From: Robiginitalea marina
Lineage (GTDB): Bacteria > Bacteroidota > Bacteroidia > Flavobacteriales > Flavobacteriaceae
DNA length: 64,000 bases
Direction of reading: 5' to 3'
NCBI RefSeq assembly: GCF_024006985.1
Contig: NZ_JAMXIB010000002.1
Location: 124,001 to 188,000, forward strand
Both the position numbers and the translations under genes were made by a program. This document shows positions 8,170-15,254 of this stretch, in pieces. How positions within the stretch are numbered: position 1 is the stretch's first letter; every line of letters begins with the position of its first letter. Below the pieces are notes generated by a model that searched no databases, had not been told where the DNA came from, and saw nothing but the letters and a program-made list of their open reading frames with translations.

Positions 8170-9144
8170 TTATTTCGTATCCGGGTCGAGGTAATCGGGG
8201 ATGCCGTTATTGTTCGAATCCGGGAACGTCAGGCTGCCATCGGGGTTGATGATGATTTCATCGCGCGTGGGGGTATCGTCCCCATCATCGTCGGGGTCCA
8301 GGAAATTTACCCGCAGTACCGTCCCCGGGACACTCCTCTCCCGGGCTTCATCAGTGTTGTCGTTGTACAGGTACCCGTCCCCATCCAGGTCTTCCATGAT
8401 GGAGGGTATCCCGTCCCCATCGTGGTCGGCAGTTTTTACCGAAAAGAGCTCCAGGGCAAAAATGAGCGGGGCATAGGCCGGGATCGCCGAGGAAGGAGGG
8501 GCATTAAAAAATCCCAGGCCGGAGGGCATAAAAAGCATCCCCACCCCCCCATCGAGGGATGACACCGTGCCGTCGGGATTCGACGAAACGCCGCTGGCTT
8601 CCTTTAAAAAGCGCATCCCCTCGGTAAAACCGCGCGCCCCCTGCAGGGGGCCCTGGATCCTGGCCAGGTCGAACCACACGGGCTCTGTAAAAGAGCCATC
8701 AAAATCCCGGCCATTCAGCAGGCTACCCCGAAAAGTGGCCAGGGCAGAATCGGCCACGGTAGGCATGGCCTCCCCTCCCCCTTCGCGGGCGATGAGGTAA
8801 TACAGGGTATGCACCTGGTCGGGCTGGTCCTTCAGGCCCATTTCCTCGTTGGTGACGGTAACCTGTACGCTTTGCACCTGGTCGATCAATGGAATTTTCT
8901 GGGCGTTTTCCCCGGCCAGGGTATCGAGCACAATCTTGTAGTCAAACCCGGCAGGGGGCATTTCAAAAGCCTCGTAATTGTAAAAATGGGTCTGGAGGAA
9001 TTCCCTGATCTCGGCATCGTTTTCCTGGGCCACCTCGGCCAGTTCCCGGGGGGGGATGACCTCAATATCGAGTCCGTCATCCTCGCCGCAAGCCGCCAAC
9101 AGCCCCATCAACAAGAACATCGCCCATAAATGCTTACCTGACAT
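8170..9144 (-). CDS. FKBP-type peptidyl-prolyl isomerase lipoprotein with acidic calcium-binding-like tail
   Basis: Probable periplasmic or surface prolyl isomerase. From ATG 9144 (324 aa; 10 more residues are possible upstream) the N-terminus MSGKHLWAMFLLMGLLAACGEDDG is a lipoprotein signal with lipobox LLAAC. The FKBP-like domain covers about 80-230 (TVADSALATFRGSLLNGRDFDGS, LQGARGFTEGMRFLKEASG, AYAPLIFALELFSV). The C-terminal 85 residues are Asp-rich (DHDGDGIPSIMEDLDGDGY, LDPDDDGDD, DSNNNGIPDYLDPDT), like thrombospondin type 3 calcium-binding repeats. The isomerase label is moderately sure; the tail is plain in the sequence. Confidence 0.82.
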   Translation of the reverse strand: MSGKHLWAMFLLMGLLAACGEDDGLDIEVIPPRELAEVAQENDAEIREFLQTHFYNYEAFEMPPAGFDYKIVLDTLAGENAQKIPLIDQVQSVQVTVTNEEMGLKDQPDQVHTLYYLIAREGGGEAMPTVADSALATFRGSLLNGRDFDGSFTEPVWFDLARIQGPLQGARGFTEGMRFLKEASGVSSNPDGTVSSLDGGVGMLFMPSGLGFFNAPPSSAIPAYAPLIFALELFSVKTADHDGDGIPSIMEDLDGDGYLYNDNTDEARERSVPGTVLRVNFLDPDDDGDDTPTRDEIIINPDGSLTFPDSNNNGIPDYLDPDTK

Positions 9145-9182
9145 AGCCTCCGTTTTAGAAGGCGCAAGATACAATTTTCCCC

Positions 9183-9190
9183 TATTTTTG
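9183..9190 (+). promoter_or_regulatory. Bacteroidota -7 element upstream of the S4-domain gene
   Basis: TATTTTTG is a perfect TAnnTTTG, 26 bp before the ATG at 9217, within the divergent spacer shared with the FKBP lipoprotein gene. Confidence 0.55.
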
Positions 9191-9216
9191 ACCTGCCCTT
9201 AACAAAGAATTGGCCC

Positions 9217-9588
9217 ATGCGCATTGACAAATACCTTTGGTGCACCCGGTATTTCAAGACCCGGAACCAGGCTACGGAAGCCTGCCGGAAAGGGATGGTC
9301 CGCATAGGGGGAATTGCGGTAAAACCTTCGCGGGAAGTCCTTCCGCACGACGAGGTGCAGGTGCGCAGAAACCAGGTAAACCTGCAGCTGAAGGTGGTGG
9401 GGATCCCGCCCCAACGGGTCGGGGCCAAATGGCTGGGGTTGTACAGGGAAGACACCACCCCCCGGGAGGAAATGGAGCGCTTTGAAAAAATGCAGGAAGC
9501 CAGGGAATACTACCGACAGAAGGGCACGGGAAGGCCCACTAAAAAAGACCGGCGGGAACTGGACGACTACCTCGATGGACCTGAATAA
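9217..9588 (+). CDS. S4-domain RNA-binding protein, Hsp15 (HslR)-like
   Basis: 123 residues with an N-terminal S4 RNA-binding domain: MRIDKYLWCTRYFKTRNQA, CRKGMVRIGG, AVKPSREVLPHDEVQV. In the Hsp15/HslR family this domain binds stalled 50S subunits carrying nascent chains. The basic C-terminus (YYRQKGTGRPTKKDRRELDDYL) is typical of the family. Its last 14 bp overlap the start of the following methyltransferase gene, so translation of the two is probably coupled. Confidence 0.88.
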   Translation: MRIDKYLWCTRYFKTRNQATEACRKGMVRIGGIAVKPSREVLPHDEVQVRRNQVNLQLKVVGIPPQRVGAKWLGLYREDTTPREEMERFEKMQEAREYYRQKGTGRPTKKDRRELDDYLDGPE

Positions 9589-10162
9589 AACGTACTGGCA
9601 GCAGCGCTACCTGGAGGGCCGCACCGGATGGGACCTGGGGGCGGCCAGCCCGCCTATTCAGGCCTATATCGACCAGTTGGGGCGAACGGACCAGCGAATC
9701 CTCGTCCCCGGGGCGGGGCGGGGCTTCGAAGCGGAATACCTGTACCGGAAAGGGTTTGCCAACTTTACGGTACTCGATATTGCCCCGTTTCCCCTAAAGC
9801 AGCTGGCCGACCGCCTGCCGCCGGAGTTCCCCGCGGAGCGGCTGGTGGAAGGGGATTTTTTTGAATATTCCGGAGGCCCTTTTGACCTTATCCTGGAACA
9901 CACCTTTTTTTGTGCCCTGCCCCTGCAGGACCGGACGCGTTACGCGGAAAAGATGGCGGAACTCCTGCGTCCCGGGGGCATCCTGGCCGGCCTGCTCTTC
10001 GACTTCCCCCTGACCCCTGACGGCCCGCCCTTCGGGGGTTCCCCGGAGGAATACAAAACGCTGTTTGCGCCGGCCTTTTCGATAAGGGTCCTGGAGCGGG
10101 CGAGAAATTCGATCCCCCCAAGGGCCGGAAGGGAACTCTTTTTTATCTTTGAGAAGAAATAA
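9575..10162 (+). CDS. SAM-dependent methyltransferase, thiopurine/halide methyltransferase-like
   Basis: 195-residue class I methyltransferase. ATG 9575 overlaps the upstream gene by 14 bp and gives the family N-terminus NKTYWQQRYLEGRTGWDLGAASPPI. The SAM-binding motif I is RILVPGAGRGFEAEYL, followed by FTVLDIAPF, EGDFFEY and YAEKMAELLRPGGILAGLLF. The WDLG..SPPI opening is characteristic of the TPMT group, which methylates thiols or halides. The physiological substrate is unknown. Confidence 0.85.
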   Translation: MDLNKTYWQQRYLEGRTGWDLGAASPPIQAYIDQLGRTDQRILVPGAGRGFEAEYLYRKGFANFTVLDIAPFPLKQLADRLPPEFPAERLVEGDFFEYSGGPFDLILEHTFFCALPLQDRTRYAEKMAELLRPGGILAGLLFDFPLTPDGPPFGGSPEEYKTLFAPAFSIRVLERARNSIPPRAGRELFFIFEKK

Positions 10163-10170
10163 CCCGTCCT

Positions 10171-10668
10171 ATGGACCACAGAATTTTGTCGCACCAGCAA
10201 ATCCTCCACAAAATCAACCGCATGGCCTACCAGATCTATGAGGCCAACGTGGAGGAAAAAGAAATCATCCTGGCCGGCATCGAAGGGGGCGGGCTGGAGC
10301 TGGCCAAAAAGATCAAAAGCGCTTTGGAGAAAATTTGTCCGGCCGAAGTCCGGCTGTGCCGGGTGAAAATGGACAAATCGGCCCCCCTGGAAAGCGGGGT
10401 AACCACCTCCATGGACCCCGGGGACTACCGGGGGCGCTCGGTAGTGCTCATCGACGACGTCCTGAAATCGGGCAGCACCCTGATCTACGGGGTGCGCCAC
10501 TTTTTGGGCACCCCCCTGAAACAACTGAAAACCGCAGTGCTGGTCGACCGGAACTACAAACGCTTTCCGGTGAAGGCCGACTTCAAGGGCCTTTCCCTTT
10601 CCACTTCCCTGGAGGAAACCGTAAAGGTCGATTTCAGCGCCCGCAATTATGGGGTTTACCTAGACTAG
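10171..10668 (+). CDS. Phosphoribosyltransferase, PyrR-like
   Basis: 165-residue type I phosphoribosyltransferase. The PRPP-binding loop SVVLIDDVLKSGSTLIYGV (about 90-108) and the N-terminal LSHQQILHKINRMAYQIYEAN plus LAGIEGGGLELAKKI resemble PyrR, the pyrimidine-operon attenuator with uracil phosphoribosyltransferase activity. No pyr genes are nearby, so a regulatory role is unproven and a general purine or uracil transferase is possible. Its stop codon overlaps the 3' end of aroK on the other strand by 9 bp. Confidence 0.8.
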   Translation: MDHRILSHQQILHKINRMAYQIYEANVEEKEIILAGIEGGGLELAKKIKSALEKICPAEVRLCRVKMDKSAPLESGVTTSMDPGDYRGRSVVLIDDVLKSGSTLIYGVRHFLGTPLKQLKTAVLVDRNYKRFPVKADFKGLSLSTSLEETVKVDFSARNYGVYLD

Positions 10669-11196
10669 CTTTTCCCGGATGGCCTTTACAAGTTCTCCTG
10701 GGGCCTTTCCGTCGCAAGGCAGTATGTGGGTGGCCCTGGCGTAGTACGGCACCCGGTCAAAAAGGTGCTTGCCTATGAATTCGGGCAGTTCTTCATCAGC
10801 CAAATGGGCAATCATTGGGCGCGAAGCGCGCTCATGGGCCAGGCGGCCCACCAGGGAGGGGATGGAATGCTGTAAATAAAAGGTATTCGGGGTGGCCCGG
10901 CATACCAGGTCCATATTCCCCGCATAGGCCGGCGTACCGCCACCCAGGGAAAGCACCCCCGGGGAATGGCTTTTGAGCAGGCCTTTAAGGAGTTCATGCT
11001 CCTTCTTCCGGAAAAAAACTTCCCCCCGGGTACGGAAAACCTCTGGGATAGACATCCCCAGTTCCTGCTCGATGTAGGCATCGAGGTCCGCAAAAGGCAG
11101 GCCAAGGCTTTGGGCGAGCTCCTGCCCCACCCTCGATTTACCGCTGCCCATATAGCCCAGCAAAACGATGAGCCCTGGATTTTCAAACGCTTCCAC
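10660..11196 (-). CDS. aroK: Shikimate kinase (GTG start)
   Basis: Phosphorylates shikimate at the 3-hydroxyl in the chorismate pathway. 178 residues from a GTG at 11196, chosen because no in-frame ATG precedes the P-loop LLGYMGSGKSRVG (about 14-26) at the right distance and ATG-initiated extensions would run across the tRNA promoter. Other motifs are FADLDAYIEQELGMSIPEVF, the shikimate-binding RTRGEVFFRKKEHELL, VLSLGGGTPAY and the lid ERASRPMI. The frame ends inside the 3' end of the convergent pyrR-like gene. Confidence 0.9.
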   Translation of the reverse strand: MEAFENPGLIVLLGYMGSGKSRVGQELAQSLGLPFADLDAYIEQELGMSIPEVFRTRGEVFFRKKEHELLKGLLKSHSPGVLSLGGGTPAYAGNMDLVCRATPNTFYLQHSIPSLVGRLAHERASRPMIAHLADEELPEFIGKHLFDRVPYYARATHILPCDGKAPGELVKAIREKLV

Positions 11197-11248
11197 AGCC
11201 CAAAGATGACACTTTTTGCAGAAATCTGAAATTTCTAAACCCCGGCGC

Positions 11249-11278
11249 TTGATAAATAAAGAATAGACACTATATTTG
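11249..11278 (+). promoter_or_regulatory. Promoter of tRNA-Lys
   Basis: TTG at 11249-11251, exactly 19 bp, then TATATTTG at 11271-11278: a complete Bacteroidota -33/-7 promoter. Between it and the tRNA is a leader with a strong hairpin (GGCGGGC at 11313-11319 pairing with GCCCGCC at 11322-11328) and a T-rich run up to the tRNA 5' end, perhaps a processing or attenuation signal. Confidence 0.8.
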
Positions 11279-11347
11279 CACCCGCCTACGCTACCCCCCC
11301 GGGAGGTAGTTCGGCGGGCCAGCCCGCCGGGAGGCATTTATTTTTTT

Positions 11348-11420
11348 GACCTGGTAGCTCAGTTGGTAGAGCATCTCCCTTTTAAGGAGAGGGTCCTGGG
11401 TTCGAGCCCCAGCCAGGTCA
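11348..11420 (+). tRNA. tRNA-Lys (anticodon UUU)
   Basis: Complete cloverleaf of 73 nt: acceptor GACCTGG with CCAGGTC, D arm GCTC/GAGC, anticodon stem TCTCC/GGAGA with loop CTTTTAA giving anticodon TTT at 11381-11383, T arm CTGGG TTCGAGC CCCAG, and discriminator A at 11420. CCA is not encoded. It lies directly upstream of the recombinase and cassette region. Its 3' end shares a short sequence with the direct repeats at 11564 and 11694, so it may be an ancestral integration target. Confidence 0.97.
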
Positions 11421-11429
11421 CGATCAAGC

Positions 11430-11543
11430 GCAAAACCCGCCTCATTTGAGGCGGGTTCTTTCGTTTCAGAGCAGCGCCAAGCCCGCTTGAGCGATGCGGG
11501 TGGAACGAAAGAACCGCGCAGTTGAAAACTGCGCTGGTTTTGC
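11430..11543. other. Nested multi-hairpin palindromic element after tRNA-Lys
   Basis: An outer stem GCAAAAC (11430-11436) pairs with GTTTTGC (11537-11543). Inside are three structures in series: hairpin 11434-11457 (CCCGCCTCA/TGAGGCGGG), an inverted repeat GTTCTTTCGTT (11455-11465)/AACGAAAGAAC (11504-11514) enclosing a CCCGC/GCGGG hairpin, and GCGCAGTT/AACTGCGC just before the outer arm. Plain transcription termination needs only the first hairpin. The whole could be a folded transposable remnant or a recombination site. Confidence 0.6.
11434..11463 (+). terminator. Terminator hairpin after tRNA-Lys
   Basis: Stem AACCCGCCTCA/TGAGGCGGGTT with a 2-4 nt loop, then TTCTTTCGTTT, starting 14 bp after the tRNA 3' end. 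Confidence 0.8.
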
Positions 11544-11563
11544 ATTTGCAGCATGGGACGGCT

Positions 11564-11599
11564 GGGTCAGGCGAGCGCAGCGAGCCAACCCCAGCCAGA
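11564..11599 (+). repeat. 36-bp direct repeat, copy 1, upstream of the recombinase
   Basis: Starts GGGTCAGGCGAGCGCAGCGA and ends CCCCAGCCAGA. It is identical over 36 bp to 11694-11729, one unit 130 bp further on. Each copy is followed about 60-90 bp later by an inverted arm (CTCGCTGC, near 11651 and 11797) complementary to its GCAGCGAG, so each unit is itself a long imperfect palindrome. Confidence 0.85.
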
Positions 11600-11693
11600 G
11601 ACTCCCCTAACCGGGTTTTTCCCTTGCCAGCCCACGCACCGCCTGGCTCCTCGCTGCGAAAGGTCCACCGGGCCTTTCACTACCGCTCGGCCC

Positions 11694-11729
11694 GGGTCAG
11701 GCGAGCGCAGCGAGCCAACCCCAGCCAGA
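11694..11729 (+). repeat. 36-bp direct repeat, copy 2, upstream of the recombinase
   Basis: Identical to 11564-11599. The segment 11421-11877 between the tRNA terminator and the recombinase ATG holds no convincing gene: only the multi-hairpin element and these two palindromic units. Their placement immediately before the recombinase is where an attI-like site would be expected. Confidence 0.85.
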
Positions 11730-11877
11730 AACTGCCCTTCGCAGGTTTTGCCATAATGGTTAGCGGGGTACAGCCATGCCAACGCACCAGCTGGCCCCTC
11801 GCTGCAAAAGGGGTACGGCCCGGACCAGAGATATCCCTGCATCTCCATTGCAGGGCCACGGGGGATCTTTGTTTATC

Positions 11878-13047
11878 ATGAAAGAAGCGGTCCACCTTTC
11901 TACCTTCCTCTATAAAGGCAGGGAGCGCCTGCGGATTTCCTTCCGGTATTCCTACCGGCTCAAGGAACATGTAAAGGCTTTCCCCGGGGCCAAATGGGAC
12001 CCGAAACTCGGATTCTGGCGCCTGGACGACCCCGGGGCGGTGGCGGCGCTGACGGCCCACCTGCGCGACGGGGGCTTTGGGGTTTCTACCCAACCTGGCC
12101 CAGGGCCCGGGATGCAAAAACCCCTGCGTTCCGTGCCCCACCCGATGGCCCTCCGGTTCCGGGACTATCTCATCGCGCGGCGGTACGGCCAAAGCACGGT
12201 CGGGGTTTATGGCGCCTTCATAGAGCAATTCCTCGATTTTCTGGGAGATACCCCTCCGGAAGCGGCCACGAATGCGGAGGCGGAAGCCTTCCTGGAGTAC
12301 CTGGTGCTTAAACGCCGTATTGCCATCAGCACCCACCGACAGGCCATAGGTGCCCTAAAGCAATTGGCTGCTTTCCTACCGGATAGCCCGCTGAACCCCG
12401 AAGGGCTGGTCAGGCCCAGGCGGAGCCAAAAGCTACCCTCCGTTCTGGGGGAAGCCGAGGTGGTGCGTTTACTGCAGGTGACCCGCAACCTGAAACACCG
12501 CGCCATCCTCGCCCTCATGTACAGCTGCGGGCTTCGGATCGGGGAATTGTTAAACCTGGAATGGCGTCATATTGACCTGGAGCGCCGCCAGGTCTGGGTG
12601 CGCAGCGGAAAAGGTCGAAAAGACCGGCAAGTGGTCCTGGCTGACCGCATCCTCCCCCTGCTTGAAAACTACAAGGCCACCTACCAGCCCGTACGGTTCT
12701 TTACCGAGGGTGCTCCCGGAAACCGCTACAGCCCTTCCAGCATAAGGGCCTTCCTAAGGCGCAGCGCCAAACGGGCGGGTATCCTGAAGCACGTTACCCC
12801 GCATACCCTACGGCATTCCTATGCCACCCATTTGTTGGAAAAGGGTGTGGACATCCGCTATATACAGGAACTCCTGGGCCATGCCAAACCGGAGACCACC
12901 ATGATCTATACCCATGTGAGCCGAAGGGATCTTTTGAACATCAGAAGTCCATTGGATTTAATCCATGAACCTCCTGAAGCACCTGGTCGCTCTTCATCTA
13001 CTATGCGCTTATCCGGAGAAGGTTTAGGGGATAAGCGTTATATTTAA
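11878..13047 (+). CDS. Tyrosine recombinase/integrase (XerC/D-like, no IntI insertion)
   Basis: 389 residues from ATG 11878. An N-terminal arm-type domain (about 10-62: RISFRYSYRLKEHVKAFPGA, WDPKLGFWRL) precedes the SAM-like core-binding domain (about 90-170) and the catalytic domain. The catalytic set is complete: Arg220 (CGLRIGEL), Lys245 (GKGRKDR), His309/Arg312 (HTLRHSYATH), His335 (LLGHA) and Tyr344 (MIYTHV), followed by NIRSPLD. Between motif I and the HxxR box there is no room for the insertion diagnostic of integron IntI. The last codons contain a hairpin (13006-13037). Codon use is GC-rich, unlike the genes after it. Confidence 0.93.
   Translation: MKEAVHLSTFLYKGRERLRISFRYSYRLKEHVKAFPGAKWDPKLGFWRLDDPGAVAALTAHLRDGGFGVSTQPGPGPGMQKPLRSVPHPMALRFRDYLIARRYGQSTVGVYGAFIEQFLDFLGDTPPEAATNAEAEAFLEYLVLKRRIAISTHRQAIGALKQLAAFLPDSPLNPEGLVRPRRSQKLPSVLGEAEVVRLLQVTRNLKHRAILALMYSCGLRIGELLNLEWRHIDLERRQVWVRSGKGRKDRQVVLADRILPLLENYKATYQPVRFFTEGAPGNRYSPSSIRAFLRRSAKRAGILKHVTPHTLRHSYATHLLEKGVDIRYIQELLGHAKPETTMIYTHVSRRDLLNIRSPLDLIHEPPEAPGRSSSTMRLSGEGLGDKRYI
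13006..13037 (+). other. Hairpin in the 3' end of the recombinase gene, beside the first cassette boundary
   Basis: CGCTTATCC (13006-13014) pairs perfectly with GGATAAGCG (13029-13037) across a 14-nt loop. The same GGATAA/TTATCC arms bound the palindromic spacer at 18659-18780. It ends 24 bp before the first core-like sequence at 13061, so it may be part of an attI-like site. Confidence 0.6.
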
Positions 13048-13060
13048 GAACATAAAACAA

Positions 13061-13073
13061 GTTGGCGTTCATT
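13061..13073 (+). other. Cassette boundary core, first copy
   Basis: GTTGGCGTTCATT. The same position relative to the downstream gene is taken by GTTGTGCTTCATT at 14428 and ATTGTGCTTCATT at 16274. The first bases also recur inverted (AACGCCAAC) just after the next gene at 14372. It is read here as the junction between recombinase gene and first cassette. Confidence 0.5.
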
Positions 13074-13096
13074 AGCTAAAACAAAACACAATTAAA

Positions 13097-14368
13097 ATGA
13101 AATATCACAGAAATCTCTCGCTGGTACTATTCATGGTCATTGGTCTTATTTCCTGCGACCCTTCAAAAGAAAAGATAGAATATGGCGAAGCTACCCAAGA
13201 GTTAATTTCTCTATTGGAAAGTGATCAGAATCTAAAATCAATGCTTGAGTCATCAATACAGAGAGCCAGAGAAATTAATTCCAATAAAGATACTAACCCT
13301 GTCCAAACGCTTGAGGAGTATTATGATTTTATTACCTGGGCAGAAACAACCATGCCTTGGGCAATCGTTAAAAAGGAAGAGTATCCAGAAATTTTTGATA
13401 ATATTTTTCAAGGCTTTTGCACATTTTATTTTCTGATAGATCAGCCCTTGCCAGAATTAGAAAACAAAGGTCTGGTCAATAATTCGCTACAGTATTATGA
13501 ACCGTTTGCCAACTGGCTGATCAGCTTCAATAAATCATGGGGCTCCTACCTCGATACTGAAGATTCCTGGAATGAAGAATATTATCAAATGGCATTAAAT
13601 GATAGCACTTTCGGATTACAAAATGGCTGGTATGAAGACCCTTCAAACTGGAAGACATTCAACCAATTCTTTGCCCGGCATCTCAAATCTCCAGATATGA
13701 GACCTATTTCCAGCCCTGACGATAATTCGGTGGTGGCATCATTTGCAGATTCTCAACCGATGGGTGTATGGAGCATTGACGAAAACTCAAACCTTGAAGA
13801 TCCGGATGGTGTGCCCGTCAAGTCGGCTACAATTAATTCAATCTCAAAACTTATTGGTGAGGACAGTGAATACAAAGACGCATTTGCCAATGGCACGTTC
13901 ACGCATTCATTTTTAAATGTAAATGACTATCATAGATATCACTTTCCTGTTGGTGGCAAAATAAAAGAGGCAAGAATAATACAAGGTATAAACCCAACTG
14001 GTGGCCAGTTGTGGTGGGATAAGGAAAACAAAAGATATGCTTTTAACCCTGCTGCAAAAACAGGCTGGCAAGCTATTGAAACAAGAGGATGCGTAATTGT
14101 TGAAACTGAAGAATATGGCCTGGTTGCATTACTACCTATAGGCATGGGCGTTGTTGGTTCTGTGAATTTTGAAGAAAACGTTACCGAAGGAACGGAAGTT
14201 GATAAAGGTGATAAGCTCGGTCATTTTGCATTTGGTGGTTCAGATTTCATTATGATTTTTCAGGATGGTGTTACATTCACTTTAGACGCACCAATGCAGG
14301 AGGATGGCGAATCATATCAGCATATATTAATGGGAGAACGTTTAGGTCTATTGTTAAAAGAGGAATAA
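13097..14368 (+). CDS. Phosphatidylserine decarboxylase-like lipoprotein
   Basis: 423 residues, strongly AT-rich. A lipoprotein signal ends at Cys20 (MVIGLISCDPS). The C-terminal half resembles phosphatidylserine decarboxylases: FNQFFARHLKSPDMRPI, the histidine motif LNVNDYHRYHFPVGGKI, VALLPIGMGVVGSVNF, and GHFAFGGSDFIMIF, where Ser382 of GGS occupies the self-cleavage site that makes the pyruvoyl cofactor. The usual GST is GSD here. A lipid-anchored, periplasm-facing location is unusual for this enzyme family, so the substrate may differ. First gene of the array, 24 bp after a core-like sequence. Confidence 0.8.
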   Translation: MKYHRNLSLVLFMVIGLISCDPSKEKIEYGEATQELISLLESDQNLKSMLESSIQRAREINSNKDTNPVQTLEEYYDFITWAETTMPWAIVKKEEYPEIFDNIFQGFCTFYFLIDQPLPELENKGLVNNSLQYYEPFANWLISFNKSWGSYLDTEDSWNEEYYQMALNDSTFGLQNGWYEDPSNWKTFNQFFARHLKSPDMRPISSPDDNSVVASFADSQPMGVWSIDENSNLEDPDGVPVKSATINSISKLIGEDSEYKDAFANGTFTHSFLNVNDYHRYHFPVGGKIKEARIIQGINPTGGQLWWDKENKRYAFNPAAKTGWQAIETRGCVIVETEEYGLVALLPIGMGVVGSVNFEENVTEGTEVDKGDKLGHFAFGGSDFIMIFQDGVTFTLDAPMQEDGESYQHILMGERLGLLLKEE

Positions 14369-14440
14369 CGAAACGCCAACAACAGCTATACGCAATGCCC
14401 TACGGGCCACTGCGCATAGCCGGAACCGTTGTGCTTCATT
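14366..14440 (+). repeat. attC-like imperfect palindrome, element 1
   Basis: Begins at the stop codon of the upstream gene (TAACGAAACGCC) and folds on itself: ACAAC..GTTGT, GCTAT..ATAGC, GCA..TGC, GCCC..GGGC around a TAC loop. The right end is ATAGCCGGAACCGTTGTGC followed by TTCATT. Left end (ATAACGAAA, then GCTATA, then AAT) and right end (ATRGCCGRAAC, GTT) are shared with element 2 at 15252-15437, so both are copies of one recombination-site type. Confidence 0.65.
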
Positions 14441-14468
14441 CCCGATCCCGATAGCTATCGGGATCGGG
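14441..14468. repeat. Perfect 28-bp palindrome
   Basis: Fully self-complementary, with centre CCCGATAGCTATCGGG (14447-14462) extended by six further pairs on each side. It abuts the right core of element 1 and precedes the DUF6090 start by 15 bp. A degraded version of the centre (CCGATGGCTATCGGG) sits inside element 2 near 15311. It could be an operator, an iterated palindrome or an insertion remnant. Confidence 0.85.
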
Positions 14469-14483
14469 ACCAACCAATTACCA

Positions 14484-15254
14484 ATGATAAAATTCTTTAG
14501 AAAAATTCGATATGACCTTATGGAGAAAAATAAAACTGGAACGTATTTGAAATATGCTATTGGTGAAATTATCCTTGTAGTAATTGGAATTTTAATCGCA
14601 TTGCAGATTAATAACTGGAATGAAAACAGGAATACGCATAACCTCTCAAAAATCTATTTAAATAACATTAAAAAGGACTTAATTACTGACACTATTACTT
14701 TTCAATCTGGAATTAAAAGATTTGAAAACTCATTAGTACTTCAAGGAGATTTATTTAATCCTGTCAAAGTGAATATACTACCTGTAGATTCACTTTTTAG
14801 CGCCATTAATACAGCATTTCATTCCGCAAGGATTTATAAAATAAATAATTCAACGTATTTAAAACTAACAAATAGTGGTTTTGTAGAAAGTAAATTTTTC
14901 AATGAAATATTTATTGATATTAATAACTACTATACAAAAGAGTACAACACCTGGTTAGAATATTTAGAATGGGATAAAGAGAATGGAACAACTATATACC
15001 AGCCTGAATCTTTTATCAGATTGTATGACATAATTGATTTTCCTGACTTTGAAAAACAACTAAAATCCGAATTCCAAACAAGCATAGAAAAGGAATATAA
15101 AGTAGCATTTAGAGAATATATAAAGTCGCCTAATTTTAGAAACTATGCTTGGAAAAGCCATAAAGAAATGAAGGCTTTGTTGGAAAAAATGAAATATCAA
15201 AAAAGCGTTACATCTGAATTGATTGAAAAAATTAATAATGAATTAAAAAAATAA
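14484..15254 (+). CDS. DUF6090-family membrane-anchored protein
   Basis: 256 residues, very AT-rich. The opening MIKFFRKIRYDLMEKNKTG then YLKYAIGEIILVVIGILIALQINNWNE is the signature of the DUF6090 family common in Flavobacteriia: a short basic cytoplasmic start, one transmembrane helix (about 25-45) and a helical domain beyond. Function unknown. It forms the second cassette of the array, bounded by element 1 and element 2. A similarly built but more GC-rich protein is at 41254. Confidence 0.85.
   Translation: MIKFFRKIRYDLMEKNKTGTYLKYAIGEIILVVIGILIALQINNWNENRNTHNLSKIYLNNIKKDLITDTITFQSGIKRFENSLVLQGDLFNPVKVNILPVDSLFSAINTAFHSARIYKINNSTYLKLTNSGFVESKFFNEIFIDINNYYTKEYNTWLEYLEWDKENGTTIYQPESFIRLYDIIDFPDFEKQLKSEFQTSIEKEYKVAFREYIKSPNFRNYAWKSHKEMKALLEKMKYQKSVTSELIEKINNELKK

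Noticed and set aside
11434-11463. Reading the post-tRNA hairpin only as an attC site
   Set aside because: Its tight stem, short loop and following T-rich run fit a transcription terminator for the tRNA; only the larger surrounding structure needs another explanation.
11878-13047. Calling the recombinase a true IntI integron integrase
   Set aside because: The sequence between motif I and the HxxR box has no space for the IntI-specific insertion; the catalytic and N-terminal layout is that of general Bacteroidota tyrosine recombinases.
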